Source of the DNA: Paenibacillus puerhi | GTDB taxonomy: Bacteria; Bacillota; Bacilli; Paenibacillales; NBRC-103111 | Direction of reading: 5' to 3' | DNA length: 64,000 bases | NCBI RefSeq assembly: GCF_009846885.1 | Contig: NZ_WUWM01000011.1 | Coordinates: forward strand, 123,464 to 187,463 | In this document: piece after piece, positions 10,760 to 18,323 of the stretch | Layout: every line of letters begins with the position of its first letter | Position numbering within the stretch: position 1 is the first letter of the stretch | Made by a program: the position numbers and the translations under genes | The notes under the pieces: generated by a model | What the model was told of the DNA's origin: nothing | What the model saw: the letters and a program-made list of their open reading frames with translations, nothing else | The model's database searches: none

Positions 10760-10783
10760 CAGGGAACACGTCGGTGTCCCCTG
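10760..10783 (-). terminator. Hairpin between tsf and pyrH
   Basis: CAGGGGACAC / GTGTTCCCTG 10-bp stem with one G-U pair and a 4-nt loop, followed on the minus strand by TTTGTC. The short T-tract suggests a weak terminator that lowers read-through from rpsB-tsf into pyrH-frr, or an RNA-processing hairpin. Confidence 0.5.
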
Positions 10784-10804
10784 CATGATTGTAGACTATA
10801 TAAC

Positions 10805-11455
10805 TTACTGCTTCATTTGGTTCATAACTTCTTCAGCGAAGTTTTCCTGTTTCTTCTCCAGGCCTTCTCCAAGCTCGTAACGAACGAAGCGGCGGATCGA
10901 AAGATTTTCGCCGATAGTGGCGATTTTCTCTTTCAGAACCTGCTCAACCGTTTTATCCGGATCTTTGATGAACGGCTGCTCAAGCAAACAGTATTCTTCA
11001 TAGTACTTAGCCAGACGGCCTTCGACGATCTTTTCTACGATTTTCTCCGGTTTGCCTTCGTTCAGCGCCTGGTTAGTCAGGATTTCGCGCTCTTTATCCA
11101 GTGCGTCCTGAGGAACTTCTTCACGGCGAATGAATTTAGGGCTCGACGCTGCGATGTGAAGGGCTACGTCGCGAACGAAAGTTTTGAACTGATCGTTCTT
11201 TGCAACGAAGTCGGTTTCACTGTTAACCTCTACCAATACGCCGATCTTGCCGCCGGCATGGATGTAGGATTCGATCATGCCTTCGGTAGCGACGCGATCG
11301 GATTTTTTAGCCGCAGCGGCCAACCCTTTTTCACGCAGAAGCTCGGAAGCTTTTGTCAAATCGCCGTTTGCTTCTTCAAGCGCTTTTTTGCAGTCGAGCA
11401 TACCTGCTCCTGTTTTTTCACGCAACTCTTTTACTGCTGCCGCATTTACTGCCAT
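10805..11455 (-). CDS. tsf: Elongation factor Ts, short form
   Basis: Nucleotide exchange factor for EF-Tu. The N-terminal UBA-like domain with [20 protein letters not shown] (residues 8-27) and the core signature [11 protein letters not shown] (about 80-90) are clear. At 216 aa it is about 75 residues shorter than the B. subtilis protein. After the first core segment it runs directly to a compact C-terminal part, so the second core subdomain and coiled coil appear reduced, as in the short Thermus-type proteins. Start ATG 7 nt after AAGGAGG. Confidence 0.95.
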   Translation of the reverse strand: MAVNAAAVKELREKTGAGMLDCKKALEEANGDLTKASELLREKGLAAAAKKSDRVATEGMIESYIHAGGKIGVLVEVNSETDFVAKNDQFKTFVRDVALHIAASSPKFIRREEVPQDALDKEREILTNQALNEGKPEKIVEKIVEGRLAKYYEEYCLLEQPFIKDPDKTVEQVLKEKIATIGENLSIRRFVRYELGEGLEKKQENFAEEVMNQMKQ

Positions 11456-11506
11456 AGTTGGGCCTCCTTAATTTTCACCTTATTTGGAATATTAGCCTTA
11501 AAAAAA

Positions 11507-11541
11507 GGGCGGTGAAAGGATTTTGCACCTTTGAACCACCC
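11507..11541 (-). terminator. Terminator-like hairpin between rpsB and tsf
   Basis: GGGTGGT / ACCGCCC outer stem (one G-U pair), inner AAAGG / CCTTT, then TTTTTTT on the minus strand. This is a good intrinsic terminator shape in the 111-bp rpsB-tsf gap, so S2 is probably made in excess over EF-Ts by partial termination. Confidence 0.7.
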
Positions 11542-11566
11542 TTCTCGTATTCGCACATTATGTGGA

Positions 11567-12265
11567 TTAAGCTGTTGTTTGCTCGCCTTGGTGAGCTTCG
11601 ATAACAGCGTCAGCCATTTTGGCTGTCAGCAGTTTTACCGCACGGATCGCATCGTCATTACCAGGAATGACATAGTCGATTTCGTCCGGATCGCAGTTCG
11701 TATCAACGATACCTACGATCGGAATACCGAGCTTGCGAGCTTCTGCTACGGCAATACGCTCTTTACGAGGATCGATGACGAACAATGCGCTCGGCAGACC
11801 CTTCATATGCTTGATACCGCCCAGGAATTTCTCAAGACGATCCTTTTCCTTGCGGAGAATGATAACTTCTTTCTTAGGAAGAACGTCGAATGTACCATCG
11901 ACTTCCCATTTGTCAAGTTCATGCAGACGGTTGATCCGTTGTTGAATTGTGGAGAAGTTCGTCAACGTACCGCCGAGCCAGCGTTGGTTGATGTAGAACT
12001 GTCCGCTGCGCTCCGCTTCTTCCTTCACGGAGTCTTGAGCTTGCTTCTTGGTGCCGACGAACAGAATCGTTCCGTTCTCTTCGGCCACGGATCTGACGAA
12101 GTTATAAGCTTCCTCAACCTTTTTGACCGTTTTTTGCAGGTCGATAATATAAATTCCGTTTCTTTCGGTGAAGATGTAACGATCCATTTTAGGGTTCCAG
12201 CGACGGGTTTGGTGACCGAAATGTACACCAGCCTCGAGCAGCTGTTTCATGGAGATTACTGCCAT
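11567..12265 (-). CDS. rpsB: 30S ribosomal protein S2
   Basis: Primary component of the small subunit, 232 aa. Begins [20 protein letters not shown], the classic S2 opening, and contains [10 protein letters not shown] and the [19 protein letters not shown] segment (here [20 protein letters not shown]). The start at 12265 has AGGAGG at 9 nt. A longer reading with six extra residues has no ribosome-binding site. Preceded by a structured leader and a strong promoter. Confidence 0.97.
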   Translation of the reverse strand: MAVISMKQLLEAGVHFGHQTRRWNPKMDRYIFTERNGIYIIDLQKTVKKVEEAYNFVRSVAEENGTILFVGTKKQAQDSVKEEAERSGQFYINQRWLGGTLTNFSTIQQRINRLHELDKWEVDGTFDVLPKKEVIILRKEKDRLEKFLGGIKHMKGLPSALFVIDPRKERIAVAEARKLGIPIVGIVDTNCDPDEIDYVIPGNDDAIRAVKLLTAKMADAVIEAHQGEQTTA

Positions 12266-12426
12266 CCTCACGCACCTCCTCAAATATAGTTGTTTTGGTA
12301 CCTCCGCTCGATATCATCTTCACGATGAAACTTCCAGATTATTGTCGGAGCCGCACGATAACATGCAGCTGCCGCAACGCGGAAGCACCCTCATCGGAAT
12401 TCATCGGCGTGTGGATTTTTACACCG
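12266..12426 (-). promoter_or_regulatory. Structured 5' leader of rpsB
   Basis: About 160 nt between the predicted start of transcription and the rpsB start codon. GGTGCTTCCGC (complement of 12379-12389) can pair over its full 11 nt, with G-U wobbles, to GCGGAGGTACC (complement of 12297-12307). This encloses about 70 nt holding smaller hairpins and ends roughly 30 nt before the start codon. Ribosomal-protein leaders of this kind often bind their own product; whether this one does is inference. Confidence 0.5.
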
Positions 12427-12432
12427 AGGAAT

Positions 12433-12461
12433 ACTATACCATAAGTCTCATTAGGTTGCAA
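12433..12461 (-). promoter_or_regulatory. Sigma-A promoter of rpsB
   Basis: TTGCAA, 17-bp spacer, TATAGT on the minus strand (elements at 12456-12461 and 12433-12438). Strong match in both elements and spacing. Transcription would start near 12426. Confidence 0.8.
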
Positions 12462-12511
12462 CTAAACTTACGAGCCCGTTCGTCATAAACGAACAAAACA
12501 TGCCGCCGCTC

Positions 12512-13021
12512 TTATTTGACTGTCAAGCCTGTGATGATCTGCTCAATCGTTTGCGGACCTTTAAATTCATGGGCCCCGGTAATGATGCTGCCGGTCAGCT
12601 GCCGCTTGCGCATCTCATCCTCGAAGGCTTTCTTGTCAGAGATCAGCCCGCTTTGAAGAAGCATGTCCGACACCTGCCAAAGCACCATTCCGCTTTGTAC
12701 ATAGATATACACATCCTTCGCGGGTTCGACAGCCTTCAGCTTCTCTCTCTCTTCGGCGATCCGCTGACCGATCAGCTCGTCCACCTCGGGCTGCAGATAA
12801 ATCTTGACGTCCTTCCCGTACACCTGATAATGAACGGCTGCGGCCTCTCTCAGCTGCTCACGGGTCATCTTCTCCGCTGCGGGCGAGCCGGACGAAGGCT
12901 CCACAAGCCCGTCTCTTGAGAGAGAGCTGGCACTGGGAGCCGCGTTCATCAGCTGGAGTAGAACGGCGCCGGCGATCATACCGCTGCCCAAGCCGTAGAA
13001 GAGCGATTTTTTATTCGACAT
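12512..13021 (-). CDS. Membrane-anchored protein with MltG/YceG-like accessory subdomain
   Basis: 169 aa with one N-terminal hydrophobic segment (residues 7-26), a low-complexity linker, and a C-terminal region (about 110-169) reading VSDMLLQSGLISDKKAFEDE then KGPQTIEQIITGLT. That pattern resembles the LysM-like subdomain of endolytic transglycosylase MltG, but the catalytic domain is absent, so no enzyme activity is expected. The start overlaps the end of the SwrB-like gene by 11 bp, with AGGAGG 9 nt upstream, so the two are translationally coupled. Last gene of the fla/che block before rpsB. Role unknown; a cell-wall-binding anchor is a guess. Confidence 0.75.
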   Translation of the reverse strand: MSNKKSLFYGLGSGMIAGAVLLQLMNAAPSASSLSRDGLVEPSSGSPAAEKMTREQLREAAAVHYQVYGKDVKIYLQPEVDELIGQRIAEEREKLKAVEPAKDVYIYVQSGMVLWQVSDMLLQSGLISDKKAFEDEMRKRQLTGSIITGAHEFKGPQTIEQIITGLTVK

Positions 13022-13655
13022 CTTCGTTCTCCTCCTGTTTCGCCAGCTGCAGGATCAAGGCGATTTCCCCCTTATTCATGCCCAGTTTTTTGGCGATCGC
13101 GTCCGAGGACTTACCTTGATCGTACAATAGAAAGAGCTCTGCATACCGCTGTCTGATCTTCAAGGGCTTCTCCCGGGCTTCCGGCCTGCCGGCCGCCTCC
13201 TCGATTCCCTCTTCAGAAACGGGGCCAGAGGCAGCCTGAGGGGCGGGAACCTGCTTGGAAGGAACCTCTGAAACGGGCGCCCCTATAGGCTCCACAGGAA
13301 CGCCCTGCGCGATCAAGGACGGGCTGCTTTGCTGCTTCTGAATCTGCTCGGTCATAAAGCCAACCCGGCTCAGCTCGGATTGCAGCTGCAGATTGTGCTT
13401 CTCCAGCGTCTCCACCCGGCTGGCCAGCTTGGCAGAATGAGTCTCGTAGTCTTTCTTTGTATCCGTGAATAACTGGACGATCGCCTTGTTCTGCTCCTCA
13501 AGCTCCACAGCGAAATGATCCATGGCGCTCTCGACTTCCTTCATCATCTCGGGGCTTTCCCTTCTGGGCGAAGGCGATGCATCCCGCGGCAGCAAGCGCG
13601 CATAGACGATAAGAAGGAGACCGAACAACACAATGTACACCCAGGGCTGGTTCAA
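13011..13655 (-). CDS. SwrB-like (DUF6115-type) membrane protein
   Basis: 214 aa. One N-terminal membrane helix (WVYIVLFGLLLIVYARLL), a charged coiled-coil stretch (about 35-105), a proline/alanine-rich linker, and a C-terminal helix-turn-helix-like segment with AELFLLYDQGKSSDAIAKKL (about 170-190). Position between sigD and rpsB and this architecture match B. subtilis SwrB (YlxL), which promotes basal-body maturation and sigma-D activity. It is longer than SwrB (167 aa), mostly in the linker. TTG start after AGGTGA. Assignment rests on synteny and architecture, so no gene symbol is given. Confidence 0.75.
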   Translation of the reverse strand: MNQPWVYIVLFGLLLIVYARLLPRDASPSPRRESPEMMKEVESAMDHFAVELEEQNKAIVQLFTDTKKDYETHSAKLASRVETLEKHNLQLQSELSRVGFMTEQIQKQQSSPSLIAQGVPVEPIGAPVSEVPSKQVPAPQAASGPVSEEGIEEAAGRPEAREKPLKIRQRYAELFLLYDQGKSSDAIAKKLGMNKGEIALILQLAKQEENEDVE

Positions 13656-13684
13656 AATCGATCACCTAATTTCACAACAAAATG

Positions 13685-14014
13685 TCAAAGCGAAATATCA
13701 ATATGATGTCCCTTGTAAGGATGACCGTCATGGGGAGGCGGCGACGCGCTGTCGGTTCCGGCTTGCCCGCGCTTCTTAGCGCCCGAGGGGTTCTTATCCT
13801 GCTTTCCGCCATATCCCCCGTCACGATCTGCGGCCATGCGGCTCGTCTCATCCGTCTTCGAGCTGATACGTCGCTGCTCAAGCAGCTGCTTCTCCGACTC
13901 CTGGGACAGCGCTGCCTGATCCTGAACCGGTTTGTTCATCATTTGCTGCTGCTTGAAACCGGCATCCTCATTTTTGTGCAGAGCAAACTGCATCTCGACC
14001 GCTTTCATACTCAT
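13685..14014 (-). CDS. Hypothetical protein, 109 aa, in the fla/che operon
   Basis: Start ATG is 8 nt after GGAGG, 20 bp downstream of fapA. The first 40 residues (MSMKAVEMQFALHKNEDAGF and on) are hydrophilic and helical, rich in Gln and Met. The rest is Lys/Gly/Pro-rich and probably disordered, ending in HHIDISL. No signal peptide or membrane helix. Not recognised as a named family. Operon position between fapA and the SwrB-like gene suggests a motility-related or sigma-D-linked role, but nothing in the sequence proves it. Confidence 0.7.
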   Translation of the reverse strand: MSMKAVEMQFALHKNEDAGFKQQQMMNKPVQDQAALSQESEKQLLEQRRISSKTDETSRMAADRDGGYGGKQDKNPSGAKKRGQAGTDSASPPPHDGHPYKGHHIDISL

Positions 14015-14034
14015 CCGGCATTCCTCCCGGCCTG

Positions 14035-15459
14035 CTAATGAATGGGCATCATGGCGATGTCGCCGTCAACTAACTGAAATTTCACGCGTGGCGACGTATC
14101 CTTGATGAATTTCGTGTACCGTCCGATAACGATCTTCGTTCCGCTGAACACATTGCCGATGACTTCCACCTTAGCCCTCTCGGAATCCTCCAAGGATTTT
14201 TCGATTTCGAGTATACGATCCTTGGCGCCGGACATCTCTTCCGCTACTTGCTTTTTGGTATGGTTCAGCTTGATCCGCATTCCAACCTTATCCGGGGTCA
14301 GATGCCCCACGGCTGCAAGCTGGTCGAGCAATGCAAGCGCTTTATCCGTCTTATCGTAATTTTCATTCAACGCTCTCAGGTTGGTGCGCAGCTGCTGCAG
14401 CTCGTTGCGAAGCTCCGGCAGAACACCGACCTCGATGACGGTAACCGTAGACATGGCGTTGCCGACCGTTCGTCCGACCACACATTCCCCGGCTTGAATC
14501 TGTCCTCCGACGATCAACCCTTTGGTCCCCTTACAGATTACATATTTACCCGCCCGGATCTGAGAGTGCATGATGCTCTGGTTCGCGAACACTTCTTCGC
14601 CCGCTTCAACCGTAGCATCCTGAATAAATGAACACTTTATCCGGTTGCCGGCTCGGACCACGGCTTTGTTATGACCGAGGATACCGGCAGAAATCTCTAT
14701 CGAGCCTCCTGCCTCCAGGTCAGCCCCATCCACATTGCCCGTAATCCGGATATCTCCCGAAGCTTTAATCCGAAAGCCCGGAAGCACGCTGCCGCGAACG
14801 ACGACGGAGCCGACGAAGTCAATATTTCCGATATTGTAATCCACGTCGCCATTGACCTCGAATATGGGGAACACGTTAATTTTATCGCGGTCCGTTTTCG
14901 TCACCATACCGTCTATCGCAGCGTACATCGCGAGCTGCTCCGGGTCGGTAACGACGTTCTTGCCCAGCTTAAAACGGGCTTCCTTCCCATCCTTCGCGAA
15001 GATCGTCTCGCCGGTTACAGCCTTCCCCGGAACGCCCTGCCCCGCGGGTATGCGCTGTGCGATAAGCTGGCCCTTGCGCACGTTATGAATCGTTGTTACT
15101 TCTTTATAGTCAACCTTTCCGTCTTCCATCTCAAGCGGCGTTTTTTGGCTGTTCAGATCGAACAGCAGCCGGATTTGACCGTCGGCACCATTTTGCGGCG
15201 CCTGGCCGGTTGCTATGACCGTCTTGTTATAAAAAAACACGGAAGGATCTTTCACAATCTCGATTAATAGCGCTTCGTCCACACCATGAACGATATGATA
15301 GGATTTCAACAACTCTTGCAGCTGCTCCAGCGTAACTGTAAACCGTTCATCACAGTTCGTAAACTGAAGAAAAGCCGCAAGCTTATCATCGGATAAGTTA
15401 ACATCCAAATAGTAGCTTAACGGCATCGTCATCTCGCCCATCATCATCCCCGCTTTCAT
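14035..15459 (-). CDS. FapA-family protein (DUF342), flagellar assembly protein A domain
   Basis: 474 aa. The central and C-terminal part is a right-handed beta-helix of short repeats (VNGDVDYNIGNIDFVGSVVV, then GDIRITGNVDGADLEAGGSI), followed by a coiled coil (about 350-430) and a small all-beta tail. This is the DUF342/FapA fold, found in flagellar and polysaccharide-related loci; the molecular function is not established. It is absent from this position in B. subtilis. Several in-frame ATGs lie close together at the N-terminus, so the exact start within the first dozen codons is uncertain. Follows sigD by a few bases. Confidence 0.85.
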   Translation of the reverse strand: MKAGMMMGEMTMPLSYYLDVNLSDDKLAAFLQFTNCDERFTVTLEQLQELLKSYHIVHGVDEALLIEIVKDPSVFFYNKTVIATGQAPQNGADGQIRLLFDLNSQKTPLEMEDGKVDYKEVTTIHNVRKGQLIAQRIPAGQGVPGKAVTGETIFAKDGKEARFKLGKNVVTDPEQLAMYAAIDGMVTKTDRDKINVFPIFEVNGDVDYNIGNIDFVGSVVVRGSVLPGFRIKASGDIRITGNVDGADLEAGGSIEISAGILGHNKAVVRAGNRIKCSFIQDATVEAGEEVFANQSIMHSQIRAGKYVICKGTKGLIVGGQIQAGECVVGRTVGNAMSTVTVIEVGVLPELRNELQQLRTNLRALNENYDKTDKALALLDQLAAVGHLTPDKVGMRIKLNHTKKQVAEEMSGAKDRILEIEKSLEDSERAKVEVIGNVFSGTKIVIGRYTKFIKDTSPRVKFQLVDGDIAMMPIH

Positions 15460-15463
15460 CGCC

Positions 15464-16246
15464 TTAGTGTTGGAATAACTGCGATTTATGACGGCTCAAG
15501 GAACCTCGCAGCCTTAGTATCGCTTTGGAGTGCAACTGCGAGATCCTAGATGGGGAAAGACTCATTACCTCGGCAATCTCGCTTAAAGAAAGTTCTTCAT
15601 AATAAAATAAGGATACGACAATTCGTTCTTTTTCTGTCAATCGCTCGATGGCTTGCGCCAGCGTGTCTTTTAAGTAGACATCGTTTACCGTGGATTCGGG
15701 ATGCTTAGCTTTTTCGTCGATCAGAAGGGATAAACGGGTCTCTGCTTCTTCCTCCCGGATCGGCTCGTCCACGGAACAAACGGTCGTGACCGCAATATCC
15801 TGAACCATCTGCTGGAACTCGCCTTCGCTAACCTGCAAATACGCGCTCATTTCCGCATCGGTAACCGAACGGAGATACTGCTGCTCCAGCTTCTGGTAGC
15901 CTTCCTCGATTCTTTTGGCCTTCTCCCGCACGGAGCGGGGAACCCAGTCTCCTTGGCGAAGACCGTCGATTATCGCTCCGCGAATCCGCCAGGAAGCGTA
16001 GGTTTCAAACTGGAGCCCCCGCTCGTAATCAAATTTCTCGATCGCATCGATCAGCCCCATGACGCCATAGCTCGCGAGGTCTTCCTTCGATACGTTTTTG
16101 GGCAAGCCGATGGAAAGACGCCCGGATACATAATCAACCAATGGAAGATAGGTTTCGATTAACGTTTTTTTAGCCTCCAGCAAGCCGTCTTCTCTCCATT
16201 GCTTCCATTTCTCCATATTCGCCAAGTGTGATTTTTGCCCGATCAT
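15464..16246 (-). CDS. sigD: RNA polymerase sigma factor for flagellar genes (sigma-28/SigD)
   Basis: Directs late flagellar, chemotaxis and autolysin genes. Region 2 is visible in YLPLVDYVSGRLSIGLPKNV and DLASYGVMGLIDAIEKFDYE, plus FETYASWRIRGAIIDGLRQG. Region 4 at the C-terminus is LTEKERIVVSLFYYEELSLS and IAEVMSLSPSRISQLHSKAI, a helix-turn-helix for -35 recognition. The ATG at 16246 gives 260 aa. A GTG 15 bases earlier overlaps the ribosome-binding site. Lies after cheD and one small gene, near the operon end, as in B. subtilis. A flgM anti-sigma gene is not in this window. Confidence 0.95.
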   Translation of the reverse strand: MIGQKSHLANMEKWKQWREDGLLEAKKTLIETYLPLVDYVSGRLSIGLPKNVSKEDLASYGVMGLIDAIEKFDYERGLQFETYASWRIRGAIIDGLRQGDWVPRSVREKAKRIEEGYQKLEQQYLRSVTDAEMSAYLQVSEGEFQQMVQDIAVTTVCSVDEPIREEEAETRLSLLIDEKAKHPESTVNDVYLKDTLAQAIERLTEKERIVVSLFYYEELSLSEIAEVMSLSPSRISQLHSKAILRLRGSLSRHKSQLFQH

Positions 16247-16263
16247 GAAGCATTTCACCACCT

Positions 16264-16704
16264 TTACTCTTCAGTCATTCGGCGAAGCGCTTGAGCCATT
16301 TCCCTGGGCGTATCATCAGGCGTCTCGCTGATCTTGGTCGACAACTTAGGCGGATTTAGCGGCGCAAACAAACTTTCTTCAGCCGGAGGAGCTGAGTCGT
16401 CGATCCGGTTCTTCAGCATCTGGTGAAGCTCCGCATCCTGATCGGGAGGCGTGATGGCATCGAAGGCGGTACCTTTGACTTCCTCACCCTCCACATCCTC
16501 GGAAGACAGCTCCCCAAGGCGCTCCAACCCGGCAAACGTACCCAGCAGCCAACGGAAAGCAAATACAAGAACGAATAGAATAGCAAAGCTATAGAAGCTT
16601 CTTAGCAGGGTCGTGAGCCATATGTTATTCCCGGCCGACATCGCAAAGGTAACGACAAATGCGATGGCGCCAACTATGAAATTCCATTTTACTGTTCCGA
16701 TCAT
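16264..16704 (-). CDS. Hypothetical two-helix membrane protein between cheD and sigD
   Basis: 146 aa. Two N-terminal hydrophobic helices (about 8-24 and 29-52), then an acidic, proline-rich cytoplasmic tail ending ALRRMTEE. It starts 3 bp after cheD and ends just before sigD, so it is part of the operon. B. subtilis has no gene here. Not recognised as a named family; position suggests a link to chemotaxis or to sigma-D control. Confidence 0.75.
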   Translation of the reverse strand: MIGTVKWNFIVGAIAFVVTFAMSAGNNIWLTTLLRSFYSFAILFVLVFAFRWLLGTFAGLERLGELSSEDVEGEEVKGTAFDAITPPDQDAELHQMLKNRIDDSAPPAEESLFAPLNPPKLSTKISETPDDTPREMAQALRRMTEE

Positions 16705-16706
16705 GG

Positions 16707-17201
16707 CTACAATTCCTTCACTCCGTGTTGAACGCTGCGGATAACCAGCACGCCGGTCACACAGTCGAATTCGATCGTTCTTCCATAATTGCCGCCCGTA
16801 TCTTCCCCGAGGATCGGGATCTGGTAACGAGCCAGAACTTCCTTGCAGGATTCGACATTTCTGGGGCCGATCCGCATGGTATCCGATTGGCTGCCGAAGG
16901 CGAACATTTGCGCGCCCCCGGCCATCTTGGCAGCCATACGCCGGGCTTGCGCCCCGAGCTCTTCCATGAGACGGATCATCTCGGGAAGCGCCGTATCGGC
17001 GTATTTCGCAATATTAAGCTTGCCTTCTCTGGCAATCTCCGAAGTCGGCAGCATGACATGCGCCATGCCTGCCACTTTAGCCTTCGCATCGTACAGGGTC
17101 AATCCTACGCAGGAACCGAGCCCGGTCGTCTTCAATACTCCCGTCAGGTGAGTCACATGAAGATCGGCCATTCCGACTTTTATCATATTATCCTGGATCA
17201 T
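16707..17201 (-). CDS. cheD: Chemoreceptor glutamine deamidase CheD
   Basis: Deamidates glutamines on methyl-accepting receptors and binds CheC, increasing its CheY-P phosphatase activity. The catalytic cysteine lies in TTGLGSCVGLTLYD (about residue 31) with its histidine in AGMAHVMLP (about residue 48). Length of 164 aa is normal. The ATG overlaps the cheC stop (ATGA), so the two partners are translationally coupled. Cytosolic, acting at receptor arrays. Confidence 0.95.
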   Translation of the reverse strand: MIQDNMIKVGMADLHVTHLTGVLKTTGLGSCVGLTLYDAKAKVAGMAHVMLPTSEIAREGKLNIAKYADTALPEMIRLMEELGAQARRMAAKMAGGAQMFAFGSQSDTMRIGPRNVESCKEVLARYQIPILGEDTGGNYGRTIEFDCVTGVLVIRSVQHGVKEL

Positions 17202-17818
17202 GGGGTTTGCACTCCCAGGGCGATGAAAATCTTCTCGAACGATTCCGGATCGGGAATGAGGAAAAAATGTCCCTCCACTTCTTCCTGCCCGTCCAGAAAC
17301 TTCGTATCGATCAACAGAGCCTGATCCCCCATCTGACCGAATTGAAGCAATCCATAGCTGAGAATCGCCCCGGCCATATCGATAGCCAGAGAAGGAACCG
17401 TTGGCTGCATGCTTAGATTGGTGAAATCGGCCAGGGAGCTTAAATAAGAGCCTGCCAATATGTTGCCGATCTCATTGAGGGCCGATAGCTCCATCTCCGT
17501 GTAGCCTTCGTCACTGACTACTTCGATGCCGACCAAGTTGCGGAGCAGCCGTTTGGCTGAGTCCAGACTTAGTATGAAAAACAAGTTGCCGGGCGTTTCT
17601 CCCTCGACCCGGAGAAAGATGGCAATGACGATCTGCTCCGCTCCGCCTACACTGTCTGCGACTTCTTCAAAAGGCACCATTCGCACCTTAGGTACGAGCA
17701 TATCGACGGGCTTATCGAGAAGCTTGGACAGCGCGGTAGCCGCATGGCCGGCACCGATATTGCCAACCTCTTTCAAGACGTCCATTTGAAACTCCGCGAA
17801 TGCGTTGAATCCTTCCAC
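17198..17818 (-). CDS. cheC: CheY-P phosphatase CheC
   Basis: Two pseudo-symmetric phosphatase motifs with the E-x2-N pattern: DVLKEVGNIGAGHAATALSK at the N-terminus and LSALNEIGNILAGSYLSSLA in the second half. Both active sites look intact. Start taken as GTG at 17818, where AGGAG lies 8 nt upstream; a GTG six bases earlier is too close. About 206 aa. Works with CheD, whose gene overlaps it. Confidence 0.93.
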   Translation of the reverse strand: MEGFNAFAEFQMDVLKEVGNIGAGHAATALSKLLDKPVDMLVPKVRMVPFEEVADSVGGAEQIVIAIFLRVEGETPGNLFFILSLDSAKRLLRNLVGIEVVSDEGYTEMELSALNEIGNILAGSYLSSLADFTNLSMQPTVPSLAIDMAGAILSYGLLQFGQMGDQALLIDTKFLDGQEEVEGHFFLIPDPESFEKIFIALGVQTP

Positions 17819-17823
17819 GCTCA

Positions 17824-18285
17824 CTACTCCTCTGCGTTCTCCAATTGGACGATCTCGCTCTTATTCAAGACTTCTTGTAAATTAAGCAAAATGAGCAGAC
17901 GGTTGTCGCCGACTTTGGCGATGCCATGCAAGTACTTGGCTTTAATACCACCGACGATATCGGGCGGATCATCGATATGATCGGAGTCAACGTCGATGAC
18001 GTCGTTGGCCGAATCTACGATCAGGCCCACCTCGATATCGCCGACCGCTACGATAATGATCCGCGAATTATCCGTGTATTCACTCTCCGGGAAGCCGAAG
18101 CGTCCGCGCAGATCGATCACCGGGGTAACGACGCCCCGAAGATTAATAACGCCCTTTACGAATTCCGGCGTCTTAGGAACACGCGTCATCGGCTGCAGCC
18201 GTTCGATCGTCTTTACCTTCTCTACCTCTACGCCGTACTCCTCATGAGCAAGCGCAAATACGATGACCTTCATTTCTTGTCCCAT
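17824..18285 (-). CDS. cheW: Chemotaxis coupling protein CheW
   Basis: Links receptors to CheA. A single CheW domain of 153 aa with the conserved KGVINLRGVVTPVIDLRGRF segment (about residues 44-63) and a C-terminal GIAKVGDNRLLILLNLQEVL strand region. ATG preceded by AAGGAGG. Ends in a TAG that abuts the cheC ribosome-binding site. Confidence 0.96.
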   Translation of the reverse strand: MGQEMKVIVFALAHEEYGVEVEKVKTIERLQPMTRVPKTPEFVKGVINLRGVVTPVIDLRGRFGFPESEYTDNSRIIIVAVGDIEVGLIVDSANDVIDVDSDHIDDPPDIVGGIKAKYLHGIAKVGDNRLLILLNLQEVLNKSEIVQLENAEE

Positions 18286-18323
18286 ACCCTTATCCTCCTT
18301 AAGTGATCGTATCGGCCCGCAGG

